Shown: in pieces, positions 60,820-64,000 of the stretch | How positions within the stretch are numbered: the stretch's first letter is position 1 | Layout: each line of letters begins with the position of its first letter | Assembly (NCBI GenBank): GCA_905250025.1 | Contig: CAJNOJ010000119.1 | Coordinates: forward strand, 186,001-250,000 | Length of the DNA stretch: 64,000 nucleotides | DNA from: Adineta ricciae | Taxonomy: Eukaryota > Rotifera > Eurotatoria > Adinetida > Adinetidae | Reading direction: 5' to 3' | Program-made: the position numbers and the translations under genes | The notes under the pieces: model-generated | Seen by the model: the letters and a program-made list of their open reading frames with translations, nothing else | What the model was told of the DNA's origin: nothing | The model's database searches: none

Positions 60820-62237
60820 ATGTCAAATTCTAGTCGAATTTGTATTATCGGTGGTGGAATAATAGGCGTTTCGATTGGTTTTCATTTATCCGAAGCTGGA
60901 TGTACGAATGTTACAATAGTCGAACGAACGAATATTGCTTGTGCTGCTAGTGGACGTGCTGGTGGGTTTCTTGCCAAGAATTGGCGTACGGGTGATGAGG
61001 GAAAATTTTCTGAATCGAGTTTTCAAGCTCATAATGATCTGGCCAAACGTTTAAAAGAAGAATTCTCTACTGATGTTATGTATCGTCGTTTAACGACATT
61101 AAATTTATCAATAAATGAGGCAGAATCATCGACAAAACGAACAGACAGCAAGTCAACGCTACCGAAATGGGTAACGACCGAAGTTGACGAACAGGAAACA
61201 CTAGGAAACGAAGAAACCACAGCGCAAGTTCATCCTGGGTATGGATTCGATCAAATTATGTTTCCTTTCGACTAACATCATTTTCTAGATTATTGACGAA
61301 TGCTCTAGCTAAAATTCTGGAGAATCGAGGTGGACGAATCGTAATCGGAAGAGCCAATGGCTTTCTTTTTGAAACTATTCCTACTCATACAGAAAGAGAT
61401 GTTCATCATCAAACATCACCGGTGCGAGCAGTGAAATTATTGATTGAAAACCAAGATCCAATCGAAGCTGATATATTCATTCTTGCCATGGGCCCATGGA
61501 CTTGTAAGAACACTAGAAATATAGATTGGATCTGCAGAACTCGTTACTTTAGATCAAGCGGCACCCTGGTTCCGAGATGCAATGATATTCAAAGAAAATA
61601 TTTCTCACCAATTAGACGCTATCAGCGGTGTAAAAGCACATAGTATCATATTCAAAGGAAATCAACCGACCGAACCCTATGCATTCTTTCTCGCTTATGA
61701 ATCCAATGACGGCACTATAGCAGACCCAGAAATCTATCCACGACCAAGTAGATTCTTCCTTTTATTGTGAAATTTCGAAAGACGAGAGAAATTTTTATTT
61801 CCAAGACGGTGATATCTATGTATGTGGATTTGGAGAGAAACCTTCACAGGAATTACCAGACGACGCGAATGCGGTGCCAATCAACGAAAAAAGTTGTGAT
61901 CGTCTTCGTGACATTGCTGTTCGTGTTGCGTCAACATTAAAAGATGCGAATATCGAAACTAGACAAGGATGTTATCTACCACAGTCAAATGATGGAATTC
62001 CTCTGATTGGCCGTCTCTATGGATTGAATAATGTCTATATTGCTACGGTAATACGAGAATTTTCACATGTAAATGTTCTCAATGTCTTCTCTTATTTAGG
62101 GTCATAGTTGTTGGGGTATTTTGAATAGTTTAGCAACCGGTACTCAATTGACACAATTGATATTAAAAGATGAAATGTCTCCTTACTTGAAACAATGCGA
62201 TCCGAAGCGATTCTTTCAACGTGCAAGTCATGAATAA
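60820..62237 (+). CDS. FAD-dependent oxidoreductase, D-amino-acid/sarcosine oxidase fold (TDA3-like)
   Basis: Five exons (60820-61238, 61289-61503, 61553-61747, 61806-62047, 62100-62237) join in phase to 402 residues. The N-terminal Rossmann motif ICIIGGGIIGVSIGFHLSEA with a following Glu (TIVERTN) binds FAD, and SGRAGGFLAKNW is the conserved second glycine cluster. Later blocks are EADIFILAMGPWT, SGVKAHSIIFKGN, the strand DIYVCGFGEKP, the distal ETRQGCYLPQSNDGIPLIG and the C-terminal FAD loop YIATGHSCWGILNSLATGTQ. The pattern fits the DAO superfamily, and GHSCWGILN with GIPLIG resembles yeast Tda3 and related fungal/animal oxidases. The substrate is unknown. Of the introns, the third (GTAGATTC...CCAAG, 58 nt) is needed to keep the frame open. 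It may share a promoter with the divergent hydroxyacid oxidase. Confidence 0.9.
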
Positions 62238-63855
62238 GCTGACATATTTGTATTTTTCTGTAATAGATCTTACTGGTAAGGATTGTAGATGAGCGTTTTA
62301 AGAAAAATAAACAAAGATTTCAGGACAGATGAATTTCCTCTAAAAGTGGGAAAACATTTCTCCAACATCTACTCAATTTAACCGTAGTGTTACATGAAGA
62401 ACATCGCAGACGACTCATTTTTGAAATCTCTCAAACCAAAAAAGAATATTTTCACACATAGAAAATCCGATACATAGCCAATTGAATTATATGTAATTAA
62501 TTTAGTTTCTAAATTTATCATTTTCGCGCATGTACTAGTGTCATTCACACGTTTCGGCTACACTCGGGAGAATTTCATTACCAAAGCCAATGATATTTCC
62601 TTGACTCTCGTTGCGAGAATCTTGTGCACCCGACTTTAACAAATATTTATCATGGAATATATAGTTGTTATTTCGCTGGTTACAGAGAAAACAAAGGAAT
62701 GTTATTTCTTTTCGATGACATCTGTCAGAAACAGAAATATTCTTTTCAAGTACATGACAATCGTTGATAATCTTCAGATATAATTCAATACACTGCGTAG
62801 AATTCAATGCAGTTCATCAAATTGCAGGCCCTTTCAATGATTATTTTCCTTATTCTCATTAACAACGACAATCCAAACATGAAAATTCTCTTCCTCAACG
62901 GCCAAATTGATTAATCTCCGATAAAAACTCAATTCCTGCTTCTTTGGTTAACCAAATGCTGTTTATTAATAACAGTATATAGAGAAACCCTGGGGTGCTA
63001 TATATATAATTACGCTATTAGCACTTCTATTATCCGTATCTTTGACGAACGTCGATATTCTTCTCTTTCTTTTTCCGTCGAACGGTTATTGGATAAGATT
63101 TTTCTTTTGTTATTTCGAAAAAAAAAGAATCTTAGATGAATATTGATTGACATTCAACTAAATTGGAGAAATCAAAAGGAAAGTAGCATTGACAAAGCAA
63201 ATAGAAGATGAAGAGGGAGGAAAAAACAAAAGAAAAGGACCTTGGAATTTCTTGGGTTCGATCGCGGTTGCATTACAAATAAATATATATTAGTTTCCTA
63301 TCAAGTTAGTATTTCCGCTCTGGAAATGAACAGAATCGTACGACGAATGACGTGATGAGAAGAATAAGAACAAGAAAATCAGCTCGTTAGATCTTATTAC
63401 AGACAAAGTCGGAGACAGGAGATATAGTTCGTGAGAAATCATCGTTAGTAGAATGTTGAATGACACGGAAAAAAGAGAATGTCAACTCGTTTTGTATACA
63501 ATGAAATTACATTTAAAGATCTTGAAATTTTATTAAAATATAGAGGTAATCAATGTTTTTCTTCGTCTTCATCCGTGATATAGTGAACTTCCAATGATGT
63601 GTTTTATTGCGACGAACATATTTTTCTTTTTCTACTGTCTTCTCCACTCCTTCTTTTCTTCTCTTCCTTCTTCTTCTTCTTCTCTCTGTTATTCCTATTA
63701 GTATTATCTCTACGCATTTCTATCTCTTAGGGCGTATGCGATGTTGTGAAAGGAATAGGGAATTACAATCAAATCATAGTTAATTTTCTTTTCAGAGCAT
63801 TTCGATGTACTTCACTTTTGTCTAAATCTTAATTCATTTACTTGAAATTTACAGT
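62238..63855. other. Intergenic, about 1.6 kb
   Basis: AT-rich, with A runs near 63118 and a CTT-rich tract at 63645-63690. A minus-strand frame near 62.5-62.8 kb has no ATG and no family resemblance. No tRNA could be folded around the GGTTCGA at 63255. Confidence 0.45.
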
Positions 63856-64000
63856 ATGGTCGATAAAAGTTACATTGTTTCACTTCTCGGTTGTGCCAAT
63901 CTAATTGAACTAGTACGTATAAAAAAGAGGCTAATCTGCCCCTGCATACAATAAATCTCTTCTTCTTCTTCTTCTTATCAGACATTGCTGACTGGTGGAT
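63856..64000 (+). CDS. Start of a gene cut by the window edge
   Basis: An ATG at 63856 opens MVDKSYIVSLLGCANLIEL, ends at a GTACGT donor (63913) in phase 0, and is followed 69 nt later by a strong CTT-repeat pyrimidine tract and CAG acceptor (63980-63981). The next exon continues in frame with TLLTGG to the window end. A hydrophobic start like this would suit the first membrane span of a small multi-pass protein. With only 25 residues visible, no family can be named. Confidence 0.45.

Noticed and set aside
62541-62807. 88-codon minus-strand frame
   Set aside because: It starts with TTG, has no family resemblance and is isolated in a gene-poor stretch.
63230-63290. GGTTCGA resembling a tRNA B box
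   Set aside because: No T-arm or acceptor stem pairs around it, and no A box lies at the right distance.
1-64000. Transposons, LTR or virus-like elements, telomeric repeats, CRISPR arrays, rRNA
   Set aside because: No reverse transcriptase, integrase, transposase or capsid-like frame, no long terminal or inverted repeats, and no regular spaced repeat array were recognised on reading; a repeat-masking run was not possible.

Overview
This is a gene-dense, AT-rich eukaryotic nuclear window. It holds about 20 recognisable protein genes, most split by very short (about 50-60 nt) GT-AG introns, on both strands, with intergenic gaps often of only 100-500 nt. The gene set is animal: MTA of the NuRD complex, GM130, DLK/LZK-type MAP3K, taspase, transgelin, a 7TM receptor and an INAF-motif protein. 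Tiny introns, compact spacing, a rotifer-style B-box-like zinc finger gene and several bacterial- or fungal-looking metabolic genes together suggest a bdelloid rotifer (Adineta/Rotaria type). The taxon is an inference from style; no species marker is present.

Layout. 1-5.8 kb: the 3' part of a GPCR gene (+), then on the minus strand an unrecognised gene, a ZNF706 homologue and a small unknown gene. 6.0-10.8 kb: RPAP1 (-), divergent from TXNDC17 (+, 11.1 kb), followed by a one-LIM CSRP-like gene (+). 13.3 kb: a short degenerate duplicate of the 3' end of the La gene. 15.5-21.0 kb: La (-) and a DLK/LZK MAP3K (-). 21.6-26.2 kb: TCTP (+) converging on taspase 1 (-), with an ACP6-type acid phosphatase (-) behind it. 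26.6-36.7 kb (-): a Ser-rich protein with a possible CEP170-like C-terminus, MTA, and a B-box/zinc-finger coiled-coil protein. 38.3-50.3 kb (+): GM130, GINS4/Sld5 and ABCF2; one ABCF2 intron of 3.56 kb contains an antisense single-exon INAF-like gene. 52.3-53.5 kb: a transgelin/calponin gene (-) with two alternative first exons, divergent from a FUSC-type membrane protein (+). 57.6-62.2 kb: an N-formylglutamate-amidohydrolase-like gene (+), a small secreted peptide precursor (-), an intronless peroxisomal 2-hydroxyacid oxidase (-) and a divergent FAD amine/amino-acid oxidase-type gene (+). The last 145 bases probably hold the start of another gene.

Themes. Several co-directional neighbours lie 104-153 nt apart with a pyrimidine-AG acceptor just before the downstream ATG (GINS4-ABCF2, ACP6-taspase, unknown-ZNF706), as expected if spliced-leader trans-splicing is used. 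No LTR element, LINE, DNA transposon, virus-like element, rRNA, convincing tRNA or CRISPR array was recognised. Exon coordinates in the entries were derived by hand from splice signals and reading phase; where exons are not listed, only the outer limits of the coding region are given.
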